This document shows, piece by piece, positions 11,485 to 23,266 of a DNA stretch of 64,000 nucleotides. Position numbers and translations under genes: made by a program. Origin of the DNA: Tibeticola sediminis (GTDB taxonomy: Bacteria; Pseudomonadota; Gammaproteobacteria; Burkholderiales; Burkholderiaceae_C). The stretch lies in assembly GCF_003843835.1 (NCBI RefSeq), contig NZ_RKQL01000001.1:1-64000 (forward strand), written 5' to 3'. Numbering within the stretch: position 1 is the stretch's first letter; the number at the start of each line of letters is the position of its first letter. The notes under the pieces were generated by a model. The model was not told the origin of the DNA, searched no databases, and saw only the letters and a list, made by a program, of their open reading frames with translations.

Positions 11485-11490
11485 TACAAT
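11485..11490 (+). promoter_or_regulatory. Likely -10 box of metH1 (leaderless type)
   Basis: TACAAT lies exactly 7 bases before the metH1 ATG, with no Shine-Dalgarno sequence between. At this distance transcription would begin at the start codon. No good -35 box is visible. Confidence 0.5.
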
Positions 11491-11497
11491 CGTGGGC

Positions 11498-12640
11498 ATG
11501 AAACCCCTGCACTACACCCGCGCGGCGCAGCTGCCCGAGATTCTCGCGCAGCGCATCGTCATCCTCGACGGCGCCATGGGCACGATGATCCAGCGCTTCA
11601 AGCTCACCGAAGCCCAGTACCGGGGCGAAGGCTGCCGCGGCGAGGGCTGCCCGGGCGAGCGGTTCAAGGACTTCCCACGCGACGTCAAGGGCAACAACGA
11701 ACTGCTCTCGATCACCCGGCCCGACCTCATCCGCGACATCCACGAAAGCTACCTCGCCGCCGGCGCCGACCTGATCGAAACCAACACCTTTGGTGCCACG
11801 AGCATCGCGCAGGCCGACTATGGCATGTCCGATCTGGCGCGCGAGATGAACCTGGCCTCGGCGCGCATCGCCCGCGCGGCTTGCGACCAATTTCAAACGC
11901 CCGAGCATCCGCGCTTCGTCGCTGGTGCGCTCGGCCCCACGCCCAAGACCGCGAGCATCAGCCCCGACGTGAACGACCCCGGGGCGCGCAATGTCACATT
12001 CGAGGAACTGCGCGCCGCATACCTCGAGCAGACGCTGGCACTGATCGAAGGCGGCGTCGACGTGCTGCTGGTCGAGACCGTGTTCGACACGCTCAACGCC
12101 AAGGCTGCACTGTTCGCCATCGAAGATGCCTTCGACGCCACCGGCGAGCGGCTGCCGCTCATCATCAGCGGCACCGTGACCGACGCCTCGGGGCGCATCC
12201 TCTCCGGACAGACCGTCACGGCGTTCTGGTACTCGGTGCGGCACGCGCGGCCGCTGGCCGTCGGCCTCAACTGCGCGCTCGGCGCGGCGCTCATGCGCCC
12301 CTACATCCAGGAACTCGCCAAAGCCGCGCCCGACACCTACATCAGCTGCTACCCCAACGCGGGTCTGCCCAACCCCATGAGCGACACCGGCTTCGATGAA
12401 ACCCCCGAAGTCACGAGTCGGCTGTTGCGCGAATTCGCCGCTGAGGGGCTGGTCAACATCGTGGGCGGCTGCTGTGGCACCACGCCGCAGCACATCGGCG
12501 CGATCCACGACGCGGTCGCGCCGCTGGCCACCCGCAAGCTCGGCGCCGCCGGCCCGTTTCGGCGCGACGAAGCCAGCACGGGCAACGAACGCGGCGGATC
12601 AAGCCCCGAACATCCGGCGAACGCCCCCGTCAGCCAATGA
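11498..12640 (+). CDS. metH: Methionine synthase, homocysteine-binding half
   Basis: N-terminal module of cobalamin-dependent methionine synthase as a separate 380-residue protein. It binds and activates homocysteine through zinc. The fold is a TIM barrel that starts [15 protein letters not shown]. The zinc ligands are visible as the Cys in VGLNCALG (near residue 255) and the pair in GGCCGTTP (near residue 325). The cobalamin and folate modules are encoded by the second half at 13710. Betaproteobacteria commonly split MetH at this boundary, so this is not a frameshift. The stop overlaps the end of a convergent unknown gene by 11 bp. The start at 11498 agrees with the -10 box 7 bases upstream. 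Confidence 0.93.
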   Translation: MKPLHYTRAAQLPEILAQRIVILDGAMGTMIQRFKLTEAQYRGEGCRGEGCPGERFKDFPRDVKGNNELLSITRPDLIRDIHESYLAAGADLIETNTFGATSIAQADYGMSDLAREMNLASARIARAACDQFQTPEHPRFVAGALGPTPKTASISPDVNDPGARNVTFEELRAAYLEQTLALIEGGVDVLLVETVFDTLNAKAALFAIEDAFDATGERLPLIISGTVTDASGRILSGQTVTAFWYSVRHARPLAVGLNCALGAALMRPYIQELAKAAPDTYISCYPNAGLPNPMSDTGFDETPEVTSRLLREFAAEGLVNIVGGCCGTTPQHIGAIHDAVAPLATRKLGAAGPFRRDEASTGNERGGSSPEHPANAPVSQ

Positions 12641-13307
12641 CGAGGCAGCCCATCAGCATCAGCGTCACGAGTTCGCGGCTGAGCTGAGCCTCGTCGCCTC
12701 CGACGCGGCGAGCGATGTCGGCAAAGGTCCGGGGGCCGCTTTGAAGCAGGTGCAGCAGCTCGAACTGGCGCCCGCGAACCAAAGAAAAATTGAACGGCGG
12801 CGTCTCGCGCAACACCAGCGGAGCATGGCGCCAGTGGCGCGCGAGCGCCTGGTCGCCCGCCGGGCCCAACAAGGAAAAGCGCCATTGAATCGCGTCGGCG
12901 GTCGTCACGCGCCAGCCCCGTGGCGGCTGCGCAGCGCCCATTGGACGCGGGCGCCAAGACAGTTCGCCCAGCTCGTGCACGTCGACGCGATCGCGCACGA
13001 ACACGGTATTCGTGTCGGGCCGGAAGATCGCCAACATCGCTCCATCGCCTGACGTGATGTGCGCGCAATGCCCGGGGAAAGCGCCCAGCTGTCGACGCAA
13101 CTCGACCAACACGGGCGCAAGCGCCACGTCCACATTGATTTCGCTGGCCGGCTCGCCCGGCGCCGCCTGCTGTTCATCGGCGGGCTGCTGGAGCAGCCAC
13201 GAGCTGACCGGCAGCTCCTGCAGCTGCGCGAGCTCCTCATCGAAGCGGCGACGCAACGCTTCCCGGTCCGCCGGCTGCGACACCGGCTGACTCGAAGAAA
13301 CGGTCAC
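12630..13307 (-). CDS. Unknown protein with winged-helix-like C-terminus
   Basis: I do not recognise this protein. From the GTG at 13307, which is preceded by AGGTGG, it has 225 residues; another GTG at 13397 would add 30 more. The N-terminal third is Gln/Pro/Ser rich, the middle is mixed, and the last 45 residues ([20 protein letters not shown] and on to a [16 protein letters not shown] end) look like a small winged-helix domain. It contains no catalytic motif I can name. It lies on the opposite strand between the two methionine synthase genes and converges on the first. It may be regulatory, which is inference. Confidence 0.6.
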   Translation of the reverse strand: MTVSSSQPVSQPADREALRRRFDEELAQLQELPVSSWLLQQPADEQQAAPGEPASEINVDVALAPVLVELRRQLGAFPGHCAHITSGDGAMLAIFRPDTNTVFVRDRVDVHELGELSWRPRPMGAAQPPRGWRVTTADAIQWRFSLLGPAGDQALARHWRHAPLVLRETPPFNFSLVRGRQFELLHLLQSGPRTFADIARRVGGDEAQLSRELVTLMLMGCLVIG

Positions 13308-13531
13308 GCCACCCACCTGGCCCCGAGGAACGCGCACGAAAACCTCACAGTTCGCTGAAAAAGACTGGCGACCCCACACAAACAGGCCGAAAACCACGCC
13401 CGATGGAGAAGCGCACAGAGCCCACCCGGGTCACGATACGGGCCACTCCGAAATCGACCCACCCTCGTGTTTGGGGTTCATTCTGCCGGCTTGACCAGGG
13501 AGCGTCAAATGCGCGCCCGCGCACACTGGGC

Positions 13532-13572
13532 CGTGGGATGCGCGACACACGGGGGACTGATTCAGCGTTGCC
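13532..13572 (+). repeat. Solo right arm of MITE-A before the SAH riboswitch
   Basis: GTGGGATGCGCGACACAC is followed by GGGGGACTGATTCAGCGTTGCC, the right arm and terminal repeat of MITE-A. The next bases, TTAA, fit the target pattern of the family and form part of a TAAAAT box 7 bases before the riboswitch region begins. Confidence 0.65.
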
Positions 13573-13573
13573 T

Positions 13574-13579
13574 TAAAAT
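13574..13579 (+). promoter_or_regulatory. Possible -10 box for metH2
   Basis: TAAAAT lies just upstream of the riboswitch, at a suitable distance for a transcript that begins near 13586. No -35 consensus is visible 16-18 bases upstream, where the MITE-A arm lies. Confidence 0.35.
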
Positions 13580-13585
13580 CTGCGG

Positions 13586-13674
13586 CCTCCAAGGAGCGTT
13601 GCAGCGGGCCGGTGGCCCGTCAGGCTTGGACCGTATCTTCCCCGCGGCGGCGCCGCGCACAACGACGCTCACCT
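13586..13674 (+). ncRNA. S-adenosylhomocysteine (SAH) riboswitch
   Basis: The leader shows the conserved blocks of this RNA class: CCTCCAAGGAGCGTTGCAGC at the 5' side, a variable GC-rich hairpin, GGCTTGG, then AACGACGCTCACC at the 3' side. GAGCG and CGCTC can pair. The class is known upstream of ahcY and metH in beta- and gammaproteobacteria and turns genes on when S-adenosylhomocysteine is high. It ends 36 bases before the metH2 ATG, so it probably controls ribosome access. The first half, metH1, has no such leader. Confidence 0.85.
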
Positions 13675-13709
13675 GTACACGCCGCTCGGCTTTCTTTCAG
13701 GTGAGTTCC

Positions 13710-16463
<2,754 letters not shown>

Positions 16464-16786
16464 GAGGCTCACCGCCAGCCCCAGTGTTCGCGCCCGGGGG
16501 ACCCGTTGACCCCGAACCGGCCGGCCGAAGGGTCGTTATGGCGGCGGCGAAGCCGCCCCGTGACGGCTCGCGGCCAACTTTTTTAGCGTTGCCCCAACGC
16601 CTCGGCGTCGATCACAGCTCTTACCGATGTTTACGGCGCTGGCGCGGTCGGTCGGAGACACAAACCAGGGGCGTCTCGCAAGCTCACGGTCCGGCGCGCA
16701 GGAAGGTCGAGGCAGACCCTGGCCCGCCGCCCTGCCGCGACACCGCGATGCCGCCAACGGATGAACCCCAACACGCCCTGAAACCC
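16464..16786. other. Intergenic gap after metH2
   Basis: No gene is supported in these 323 bases. A GC hairpin (GGCGGC / GCCGCC, around 16541-16558) may end metH2 but lacks a T-tract. A terminal-repeat scrap of MITE-A (TTTAGCGTTGCC, 16582-16593) is present. The metH2 stop codon is followed by GAGGCT, which resembles the end of element B. An open frame from 16484 runs through but shows no protein-like features until the next gene. Confidence 0.5.
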
Positions 16787-17248
16787 ATGAACACCTGGAA
16801 CCGCCAGCCTCTGCCCCGCCTGCTCGTCGCACTCTCGATCGGCTTTGTCGGCTCGATGGCGCTCGCGCCTCTGTCCCTGACTTGGGCTGCACCGCCGCAC
16901 GCCACCCCAGCGGCCTGCCCGCATTGCGGCGTCGTGCAAGAGGTGCATCAAGAGCGCCGTAAAGGCGAAGGCGGCCTCGCCGGGGTCGCGGGCGGTGCCG
17001 TCATCGGTGGCTTACTCGGCAATCAGATCGGCGGCGGAACCGGCAAGACGCTCGCGACCATCGGCGGCGCAATCGGTGGCGCCTACGTCGGCAAAGAAGT
17101 CGAAAAGAATGTGACGGCACGCACGGTCTGGGTGACGACGGTGCGGATGCGCGACGGCACCCTGCGCCGTTACGAAACGGCCGATCCGCCGCCTTGGCAA
17201 CCCGGGCAAACCGTGCGGCTCGACGGCCCGCATTTGCGCCCCTATTGA
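16787..17248 (+). CDS. Secreted glycine-zipper 2TM protein
   Basis: The 153-residue protein has an N-terminal signal peptide (residues 1-30, hydrophobic FVGSMALAPLSLTWA). A glycine-zipper region follows (about residues 60-110, GGLAGVAGGAVIGGLLGNQI and GGAIGGAYVGKEVE), as in outer-membrane proteins of the SlyB/17-kDa antigen type. There is no lipobox Cys at the cleavage site; a CPHC pair lies just after it. The last 40 residues form a small polar domain (VRMRDGTLRRYETADPPPW). It probably sits in the periplasm or outer membrane; its role is unknown. The start at 16787 places the signal peptide at the N-terminus; an earlier ATG at 16749 would add 13 residues. Confidence 0.7.
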   Translation: MNTWNRQPLPRLLVALSIGFVGSMALAPLSLTWAAPPHATPAACPHCGVVQEVHQERRKGEGGLAGVAGGAVIGGLLGNQIGGGTGKTLATIGGAIGGAYVGKEVEKNVTARTVWVTTVRMRDGTLRRYETADPPPWQPGQTVRLDGPHLRPY

Positions 17249-17254
17249 ATTTAA

Positions 17255-17309
17255 GACAACGCTGAATGAGTTCCTGCGATGGCGCGCGAAGGACTGATTC
17301 AGCGTTGTC
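17255..17309 (+). repeat. Internally deleted MITE-A copy, 55 bp
   Basis: Both terminal repeats are kept in matching mutant form (GACAACGCTGAATGAG and CTGATTCAGCGTTGTC), with GCGATGGCGCGCG between them and the core lost. The flanks are TTAA and CTAA, both of the YTAR type. The right flank supplies the stop codon of comM (minus strand, TAG at 17310-17312). Confidence 0.75.
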
Positions 17310-18869
17310 CTAAGACGCGGCGCGCAGCGCGCGCCGCAGTTGCATGGCCTCGGCCACATGGGCGACCTGGGTGGACTCGCTGCCCGCCAGGTCGGCAATG
17401 GTGCGGGCCACCTTGAGGGCGCGGTGGACGGAGCGGGCGCTCCAGCCCAGCCGGGCCGCCGCCGTGTTGAGGAACTTGGCCGCTGCGGCGTCGAGCCGCA
17501 GGTGTGTGTCGAGCTCCTGCCCCTGCAAAGCCTGATTGCGTTTGCCCTGGCGCTCGAGGGCGCGCTGCTGCGCGGCGATGCAGCGCGTGCGCACCACGGC
17601 GCTCGGCTCGCCCGCAGGCGCGGCGAGCAATTCGTCGGCCGGCAGCGCGGGCACTTCCACGTGCAGGTCGATGCGGTCGAGCAGCGGGCCGCTGAGCTTG
17701 CCCTGGTATCGCGCGACTTGGTCGGGGGTGCAGCGGCAATGGCGCACGCTCGACCCGAGCCAGCCGCAGGGGCAAGGGTTCATGGCCGCGATCAGCTGAA
17801 AGCGCGCGGGAAACTCAGCGCGGCGGGCCGCGCGTGCGATGCGGATCTGCCCGGTCTCCAGCGGCTCGCGCAGCGCTTCGAGGGCGGCGCGCGGAAATTC
17901 CGGCAACTCATCGAGAAACAACACCCCCTGGTGCGCGAGTGAAATCTCCCCAGGGCGTGGCGGCGAGCCACCACCCACCAGCGCCACCGCGCTCGCGGTA
18001 TGGTGCGGCGCCGCAGTGGGCCGCTGCCCCCAACGCTCGAGCGCGAAGCGTCCGGCCAAACTGAGCACGGCCGCACTCTCGAGCGCTTCGTCGACCGTCA
18101 TGGGGGGCAGCAAGCCGGCAAAGCGCTGTGCCAGCATGGACTTGCCCGAGCCTGGCGGCCCAACCAGCAACACGCTGTGGCCACCGGCTGCGGCGATCTC
18201 CAATGCACGCCGTGCCGCCGCTTGGCCCTTGACGTCAGCCAGGTCGAGGTAGGCTGCAGCCGCCACCGCGGGGCTGGCCTGCACGCGGCACCAGCCCTCG
18301 GCCGCTTCGGGCGCGGCGGGGTCTGTGCCTTCGGCATGGGACTGGGCGTCCGCAGGACGGAAGCGGCGTACCACGTCGAGCAGGTGCCGCGCGCGGAACA
18401 CCTCGGCGCCGGGCACCAGGGCGGCCTCCTCGGCGCTGCCGGGCGGCAACACCAAGCGGGCCGGCACCTGTTGACGATGCAGCGCCAGGCTCATGGCGAG
18501 CGCGCCGCGCACCGGGCGCAGTTCGCCGGAGAGCGAAAGCTCGCCCGCGAATTCATGGCCGGCGAGCCGCGCGGCGTCGATCTGGCCGCTGGCGGCGAGG
18601 ATGCCCAGCGCGATCGGCAGATCGAAACGGCCCGAGTCCTTGGGCAGATCGGCGGGGGCGAGGTTCACCGTGATGCGCTTGTTGTTCGGGAATTCGAGGC
18701 CAGCGTTCTGCAAGGCTGAACGCACCCGCTCCCGCGCTTCCTTGACCTCGACATCGGCCAGCCCCACCAAGGTGAAGCTCGGCAAGCCGTTGGCCAGATG
18801 AACTTCGACGGTCACCGCCGCCGCGTCGAGGCCGAGTAAGGCCCGGCTTTGCACCAAAGCAAGACTCAT
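17310..18869 (-). CDS. comM: YifB/ComM-family Mg chelatase-like AAA+ ATPase
   Basis: AAA+ ATPase of the ComM type, a branch-migration helicase that helps integrate incoming DNA during natural transformation; the family is also present in species not known to be competent. The 519 residues begin MSLALVQSRALLGLDA. They contain the N-terminal Lon-like domain (FTLVGLADVEVKEARERVRSAL), Walker A GPPGSGKSMLAQRF (near residue 225), the Walker B-like segment GVLFLDELPEFPR, and a C-terminal Mg chelatase-type lid domain (RLDAAAAKFLNTAA). Length matches E. coli YifB (506). It stands alone; its stop codon lies in the target repeat of a deleted MITE-A. Confidence 0.9.
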   Translation of the reverse strand: MSLALVQSRALLGLDAAAVTVEVHLANGLPSFTLVGLADVEVKEARERVRSALQNAGLEFPNNKRITVNLAPADLPKDSGRFDLPIALGILAASGQIDAARLAGHEFAGELSLSGELRPVRGALAMSLALHRQQVPARLVLPPGSAEEAALVPGAEVFRARHLLDVVRRFRPADAQSHAEGTDPAAPEAAEGWCRVQASPAVAAAAYLDLADVKGQAAARRALEIAAAGGHSVLLVGPPGSGKSMLAQRFAGLLPPMTVDEALESAAVLSLAGRFALERWGQRPTAAPHHTASAVALVGGGSPPRPGEISLAHQGVLFLDELPEFPRAALEALREPLETGQIRIARAARRAEFPARFQLIAAMNPCPCGWLGSSVRHCRCTPDQVARYQGKLSGPLLDRIDLHVEVPALPADELLAAPAGEPSAVVRTRCIAAQQRALERQGKRNQALQGQELDTHLRLDAAAAKFLNTAAARLGWSARSVHRALKVARTIADLAGSESTQVAHVAEAMQLRRALRAAS

Positions 18870-19010
18870 CGGACGCAGGCCCCGTTTTGGGGCGCAAAAC
18901 ATCCGCCGCATCGCCAGCGGATGCACCGAATCGAGGCGCACTGTTGATTCATACAGTCATATTAGCCCAATCGCGCCCGATAGGGGCGCGAATGTTGGCT
19001 TTCTGCGACC

Positions 19011-19026
19011 TGGCACGGCTTGTGCT
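19011..19026 (+). promoter_or_regulatory. Sigma-54 type promoter of torF-glnK-amtB
   Basis: TGGCACG, four bases, then GTGCT. The GG and GC elements have the required 12-base offset, and only one base of the -12 TTGC box differs. It lies 50 bases before the torF start. Sigma-54 with NtrC normally drives glnK-amtB under nitrogen limitation, which fits. I see only a poor NtrC-like half site (TGCACC near 18921) upstream. Confidence 0.7.
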
Positions 19027-19075
19027 CATACGACCGCGAGCCCTTTCTTTTTCACGCCCCTCTCAGGAGTTCATC

Positions 19076-19837
19076 ATGATGCAACGCACCCTTCCGCTGG
19101 TTCTCGCTTCCGCCGCGACGCTGCTCGCCGCCACCCCGGCCTTCGCGCAGGCCACCGCCCCCGCGCCGGAGTACACGCTCGGCTACAACGTGGGCGTCGT
19201 GACGGACTATCGTTACCGCGGCATCTCGCAGTCGCGCCTCGACCCGGCGCTGCAAGGCGGCATCGACTTCAGCCACAAGAGCGGGTTCTACGTCGGCGCC
19301 TGGGCCTCGACGATCAAGTGGATCAAGGACGCGGGCGCCAGCAAGGGTTCGATGGAACTCGACCTCTATGCCGGCTACAAGGGCGAGATCGCCAAGGACC
19401 TCGGCTTCGACGTGGGCTATCTGCGCTATGAATATCCGAGCAACAAGCTCAAGGATGTCACCGGCGCGAATGCCAACACCGACGAGCTTTACGGCGCGCT
19501 GACCTACGGCATGTTCACGGCCAAGTATTCGCACAGCGTCTCCAACCTGTTCGGCACGCCCAACAGCAAGAACAGCGGCTACCTCGACCTGAGCGCTGCC
19601 GTCGACCTGGGCAACGGCATGACGCTCACCCCGCACGTGGGCCACCAGCGCATCAAGAACTTCAGCGCCGGTTCGTACACCGACTGGTCGCTGACCTTGG
19701 CGAAGGATTTCGGCAATGGCCTCACCGGCACCGTGGCCGCCGTGGGCACCGACGCCGACAAGACGGTTTATTTCACGCCCAGCGGCAAGTTCACGGGCCG
19801 CAACGCCCTGGTGCTGGGCCTGAAGTACAGCTTCTGA
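19076..19837 (+). CDS. TorF-family putative outer-membrane porin
   Basis: Outer-membrane beta-barrel protein of the TorF (Gcw_chp) family, 253 residues. A signal peptide covers residues 1-24 (ends TPAFAQA). The mature chain has alternating aromatic/polar strands typical of a small barrel, starts with YNVGVVTDYRYRGISQS, the family hallmark, and ends in a terminal phenylalanine (LGLKYSF), the outer-membrane assembly signal. AGGAG lies 6 bases before the ATG. It is the first gene of a unit with glnK and amtB (21 and 23 bp gaps) behind a sigma-54 promoter, so it is probably a nitrogen-limitation porin. The cargo is unknown. Confidence 0.85.
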   Translation: MMQRTLPLVLASAATLLAATPAFAQATAPAPEYTLGYNVGVVTDYRYRGISQSRLDPALQGGIDFSHKSGFYVGAWASTIKWIKDAGASKGSMELDLYAGYKGEIAKDLGFDVGYLRYEYPSNKLKDVTGANANTDELYGALTYGMFTAKYSHSVSNLFGTPNSKNSGYLDLSAAVDLGNGMTLTPHVGHQRIKNFSAGSYTDWSLTLAKDFGNGLTGTVAAVGTDADKTVYFTPSGKFTGRNALVLGLKYSF

Positions 19838-20197
<360 letters not shown>

Positions 20198-20220
20198 AAC
20201 CCTGATCTGAGGACACTCCC

Positions 20221-21777
20221 ATGAAACGATTACTCGCCTCCCTCACCCTGGGCTTGGGTCTGCTGCTCGGTGCAACGGCTTGGGCGCAAACACCCGCAGC
20301 CCCGGCCAGCCCGGTGGCAGCGGCTTCGGCCGAGACACCTGCCGCAGAAGCCAAGCCCGCCGATGCGCCGGCTGCCGCTGCAGCCCCCGCCGCTGCGGCC
20401 GCACCCGCGGCAGCCGCAGCCGAAGCCAAGGCACCCGCGCCCGTACCCAACAAGGGCGACACCGCCTGGATGATGGTGGCCACGCTGCTCGTCATCATGA
20501 TGACGGTGCCCGGCCTGGCGCTGTTCTACGGCGGCCTGGTGCGCAGCAAGAACATGCTGTCGGTGCTGATGCAGGTGATGGTCACCTTCTCGCTGATCGT
20601 GGTGCTGTGGTTCATCTACGGCTATAGCCTCGCGTTCACCGAGGGCAGCGCCTACATCGGCGGCTTCGACCGGCTGTTCATGAAAGGCGTCTGGGACAAC
20701 ACCACGGGCACATTTGCCAATGCCGCCACATTCAGCAAGGGCGTGGTGATTCCGGAAATCGTGTTCGCTGCATTCCAGGCCACCTTCGCCGGCATCACCT
20801 GCGCGCTGATCGTGGGCTCGTTCGCCGAGCGCATGAAGTTCTCCGCCGTGCTGCTGTTCATGGCGATCTGGTTCACCTTCAGCTATGCGCCGATCGCGCA
20901 CATGGTCTGGTTCTGGATGGGGCCGGATGCCTACACAGCGGCCGACGCCGTCGACAGCCTCAATGCCAAGGCGGGCCTGATCTGGCAGTGGGGTGCGCTC
21001 GACTTTGCGGGCGGCACCGTGGTGCACATCAACGCCGCGGTGGCGGGCCTGGTCGGGGCCTTCATGGTGGGTAAGCGCATGGGCTACGGCAAAGAGGCGA
21101 TGGCGCCGCACAGCCTGACGCTGACCATGGTGGGCGCCTCGCTGCTGTGGGTGGGCTGGTTCGGCTTCAACGCTGGCTCCGCCCTGGAAGCCAACGGCAC
21201 CGCGGCACTGGCTTTCATCAACACCTTCGGGGCGACGGCCGCCGCCGTGCTCGCCTGGTGCGCGGGTGAGGCGCTGATGCGCGGCAAAGCCTCGATGCTG
21301 GGTGCCGCTTCGGGTGCCGTCGCAGGCCTCGTGGCGATCACGCCGGCCGCGGGCAACGTCGGTATCGGCGGCGCGCTGATCATCGGCCTGTTGGCAGGCT
21401 TTGCCGGGCTGTGGGGCGTCAATGGCCTCAAGAAACTGCTGGGCGCGGACGACTCGCTCGACGTGTTCGGCGTGCATGGGGTCTGCGGCATCCTGGGTGC
21501 TCTGCTCACCGGTGTGTTCAACAGCCCGGCGCTCGGCGGCCCCGGCTTTGTGGCCGACTGGGTCACGGGCACCGTCGTGACGGCAGCCGACTACTCGATC
21601 GCAAGTCAGGTGTGGACGCAGGCCAAGGCCGTGCTGCTGACCGTGGTCTGGTCCGGCGTCGTGTCCTTCGTGGCCTACAAGATCGTGGACCTCACCATCG
21701 GCCTGCGGGTGTCGGAAGAAGAGGAGCGCGAGGGTCTGGACATCACAGCGCACGGCGAAACCGCCTACAACCGTTGA
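20221..21777 (+). CDS. amtB: Ammonium transporter
   Basis: Inner-membrane ammonium channel of the Amt/Rh family, 518 residues. A cleavable signal peptide (residues 1-22, ends TAWA) is followed by a low-complexity Ala/Pro/Glu linker (to about residue 80) and then eleven membrane helices. Family hallmarks include the region DTAWMMVATLLVIMMTVPGL, LFYGGLVRSKN, and the two pore histidines in VVHINAAVAG and FGVHGVCGILG. The Ala/Pro linker is longer than in E. coli AmtB but common in betaproteobacteria. It is the third gene of the torF-glnK-amtB unit. Its TGA stop lies in the target duplication (TTGA) of MITE-A copy R1. Confidence 0.95.
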   Translation: MKRLLASLTLGLGLLLGATAWAQTPAAPASPVAAASAETPAAEAKPADAPAAAAAPAAAAAPAAAAAEAKAPAPVPNKGDTAWMMVATLLVIMMTVPGLALFYGGLVRSKNMLSVLMQVMVTFSLIVVLWFIYGYSLAFTEGSAYIGGFDRLFMKGVWDNTTGTFANAATFSKGVVIPEIVFAAFQATFAGITCALIVGSFAERMKFSAVLLFMAIWFTFSYAPIAHMVWFWMGPDAYTAADAVDSLNAKAGLIWQWGALDFAGGTVVHINAAVAGLVGAFMVGKRMGYGKEAMAPHSLTLTMVGASLLWVGWFGFNAGSALEANGTAALAFINTFGATAAAVLAWCAGEALMRGKASMLGAASGAVAGLVAITPAAGNVGIGGALIIGLLAGFAGLWGVNGLKKLLGADDSLDVFGVHGVCGILGALLTGVFNSPALGGPGFVADWVTGTVVTAADYSIASQVWTQAKAVLLTVVWSGVVSFVAYKIVDLTIGLRVSEEEEREGLDITAHGETAYNR

Positions 21778-21938
21778 GGCGACGCTGAATCAGTTCCCGC
21801 GATGGCGCGCGAGCGGCCGCGGGATGGGATGCGAGGCGCAAACCGCAGTCATAGCCGCAGCTATGGCGAGGATTTGTAACGACGCAGACCGCCCGCAGCC
21901 GGGATGCGCAACGCGCGAGGGACTTGTTCAGCGTTGCC
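21778..21938 (+). mobile_element. MITE-A copy R1 (161 bp)
   Basis: Non-coding element with terminal inverted repeats GGCGACGCTGAATCAGTTCC and (reverse complement of the other end) GGCAACGCTGAACAAGTCCC. It is flanked by the direct repeat TTGA, whose left copy contains the amtB stop codon. The 40-bp core palindrome is at 21838-21877, the exact middle of the element. It has no transposase; it must be moved in trans if it is still mobile. Confidence 0.9.
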
Positions 21939-22016
21939 TTGATCCCCTCGGCCGCAGTGGCACCCTGCCCCGCTGCGGCCTGTCGATCTCCCGGCAGGTT
22001 GTCTCCTCAAGGTTTT

Positions 22017-22040
22017 GGCCCGCTTCGGCGGGCCTTTTTT
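22017..22040 (+). terminator. Intrinsic terminator downstream of amtB
   Basis: The stem GGCCCGC / GCGGGCC has a TTCG loop and is followed by six T. It lies 240 bp past the amtB stop, with MITE-A copy R1 between, so the insertion seems to have pushed the native terminator away from the gene. Confidence 0.85.
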
Positions 22041-22133
22041 CGTTCGCTGCATCGCCATCGATTCCAAAAAGGCGCACGACCACGGTTCAAAAAATTCAGC
22101 TCCAGCGCCGGTCGCCCCCGTACCATAGGCGAC

Positions 22134-23255
22134 ATGGTCCACCCTGAGCTCGACAACCTGATCCATGCCGTCCGCGAGGCGGCTGCACGACGCACACCGC
22201 TCGCCATCGTCGGTGGCGGCACCAAGGCCAGCCGCATGCCCGCGCCGGCCGGACGAACCGCACTCGACCTGCGCCCTTTGAGCGGCATCGTTTCGTATGA
22301 GCCGACCGAGCTGGTCGTGAGCGTGCTCGGCGGCACACCGCTCGAGACGGTCGAAGCGACGCTTGCCGAGCGCGGGCAGTACCTGCCGTTCGAGCCGCCG
22401 CGCTTTGCCCCCAGCGGCACGGTGGGCGGCATGGTCGCCGCGGGCTTGAGCGGCCCGGCCCGCGCGAACGTGGGCGCCGTGCGCGACTATGTGCTCGGGG
22501 TGCAGATGATCAACGGCCAAGGCGAACTGCTGCGCTTTGGCGGCACGGTGATGAAGAACGTCGCAGGCTATGACGTCTCGCGGCTGCTCGCCGGCAGTTG
22601 GGGCAGCCTCGGCATCCTGGCCGAGGTCAGCCTCAAGGTCCTGCCGACGCCGCCGGCGGAGGCGACGCTCGCGCTCGAACTCACCCAGGCCGACGCCCTC
22701 GAGCAGCTCCACCGTTGGGGCGCGCAGCCGCTGCCGCTCAACGCCAGCGTCTGGCGACTCGATGCCAGCGGGCATGGGCAGTTGTGGCTGCGGCTTCGGG
22801 GCGCCAGTGCCGCCGTCGAATCGGCCTGCCGAAGCATCGGCGGCGAACGCATCGCGCCGGACGTGGCGGCTGAATTCTGGACCTCGATTCGGGACCAGAA
22901 CCACGCTTGGTTCGCGCAGCGGGATGCCGCTCTTGCGCTTTGGCGGCTCTCGCTGCCCCAAACCGCACCCGAGACGCCGCACGTCCCAGGCCAAGCCGGC
23001 CCCGCGCTGATCGAGTGGCACGGTGCCCAGCGCTGGGTGCTCGCCCCCCTGCAAGCCGGCGGCGCGCTGCGCGACATCGCCCATCGGCTGGGCGGACACG
23101 CTACGCTATCCATAGCACCAGAAGACCAATTCGTGCTGGCGAATGAGCGTTTTGAGCCTCTAAGCCCCCCGCTGGATCGCATCCACCGCCGCATCAAGGA
23201 AGCGTTCGACCCAGCGGGCATCTTCAACCCTGGACCGATGGCCGCCCCGGTCTGA
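22134..23255 (+). CDS. glcE: Glycolate oxidase FAD-binding subunit GlcE
   Basis: FAD-binding subunit of the glycolate oxidase complex GlcDEF, which oxidises glycolate to glyoxylate. The 373 residues start with the FAD-binding PCMH domain (TPLAIVGGGTKASRM, near residue 22; GTVGGMVAAGLSGPAR, near residue 98; GGTVMKNVAGYDVSRL, near residue 137). It is about 20 residues longer than E. coli GlcE. Part of the extra length near residues 325-345 is encoded by sequence that resembles the intergenic repeat P. TACCAT lies 7 bases before the ATG, with no clear ribosome binding site. glcF follows after 11 bp; glcD, normally upstream, is absent from the window. Confidence 0.9.
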   Translation: MVHPELDNLIHAVREAAARRTPLAIVGGGTKASRMPAPAGRTALDLRPLSGIVSYEPTELVVSVLGGTPLETVEATLAERGQYLPFEPPRFAPSGTVGGMVAAGLSGPARANVGAVRDYVLGVQMINGQGELLRFGGTVMKNVAGYDVSRLLAGSWGSLGILAEVSLKVLPTPPAEATLALELTQADALEQLHRWGAQPLPLNASVWRLDASGHGQLWLRLRGASAAVESACRSIGGERIAPDVAAEFWTSIRDQNHAWFAQRDAALALWRLSLPQTAPETPHVPGQAGPALIEWHGAQRWVLAPLQAGGALRDIAHRLGGHATLSIAPEDQFVLANERFEPLSPPLDRIHRRIKEAFDPAGIFNPGPMAAPV

Positions 23256-23266
23256 GAGGCTGCACC

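Noticed and set aside
18921-18940. NtrC binding site upstream of the sigma-54 promoter
   Set aside because: TGCACC is followed by GGCGCA with 7 bases between instead of 5, and one base is wrong. Too weak to call.
21778-21938. MITE-A copies as intrinsic terminators at gene ends
   Set aside because: They can fold into long stems, but no copy ends in a T-tract, and amtB still has a standard terminator further on. A role in Rho-dependent ending or mRNA protection stays open.
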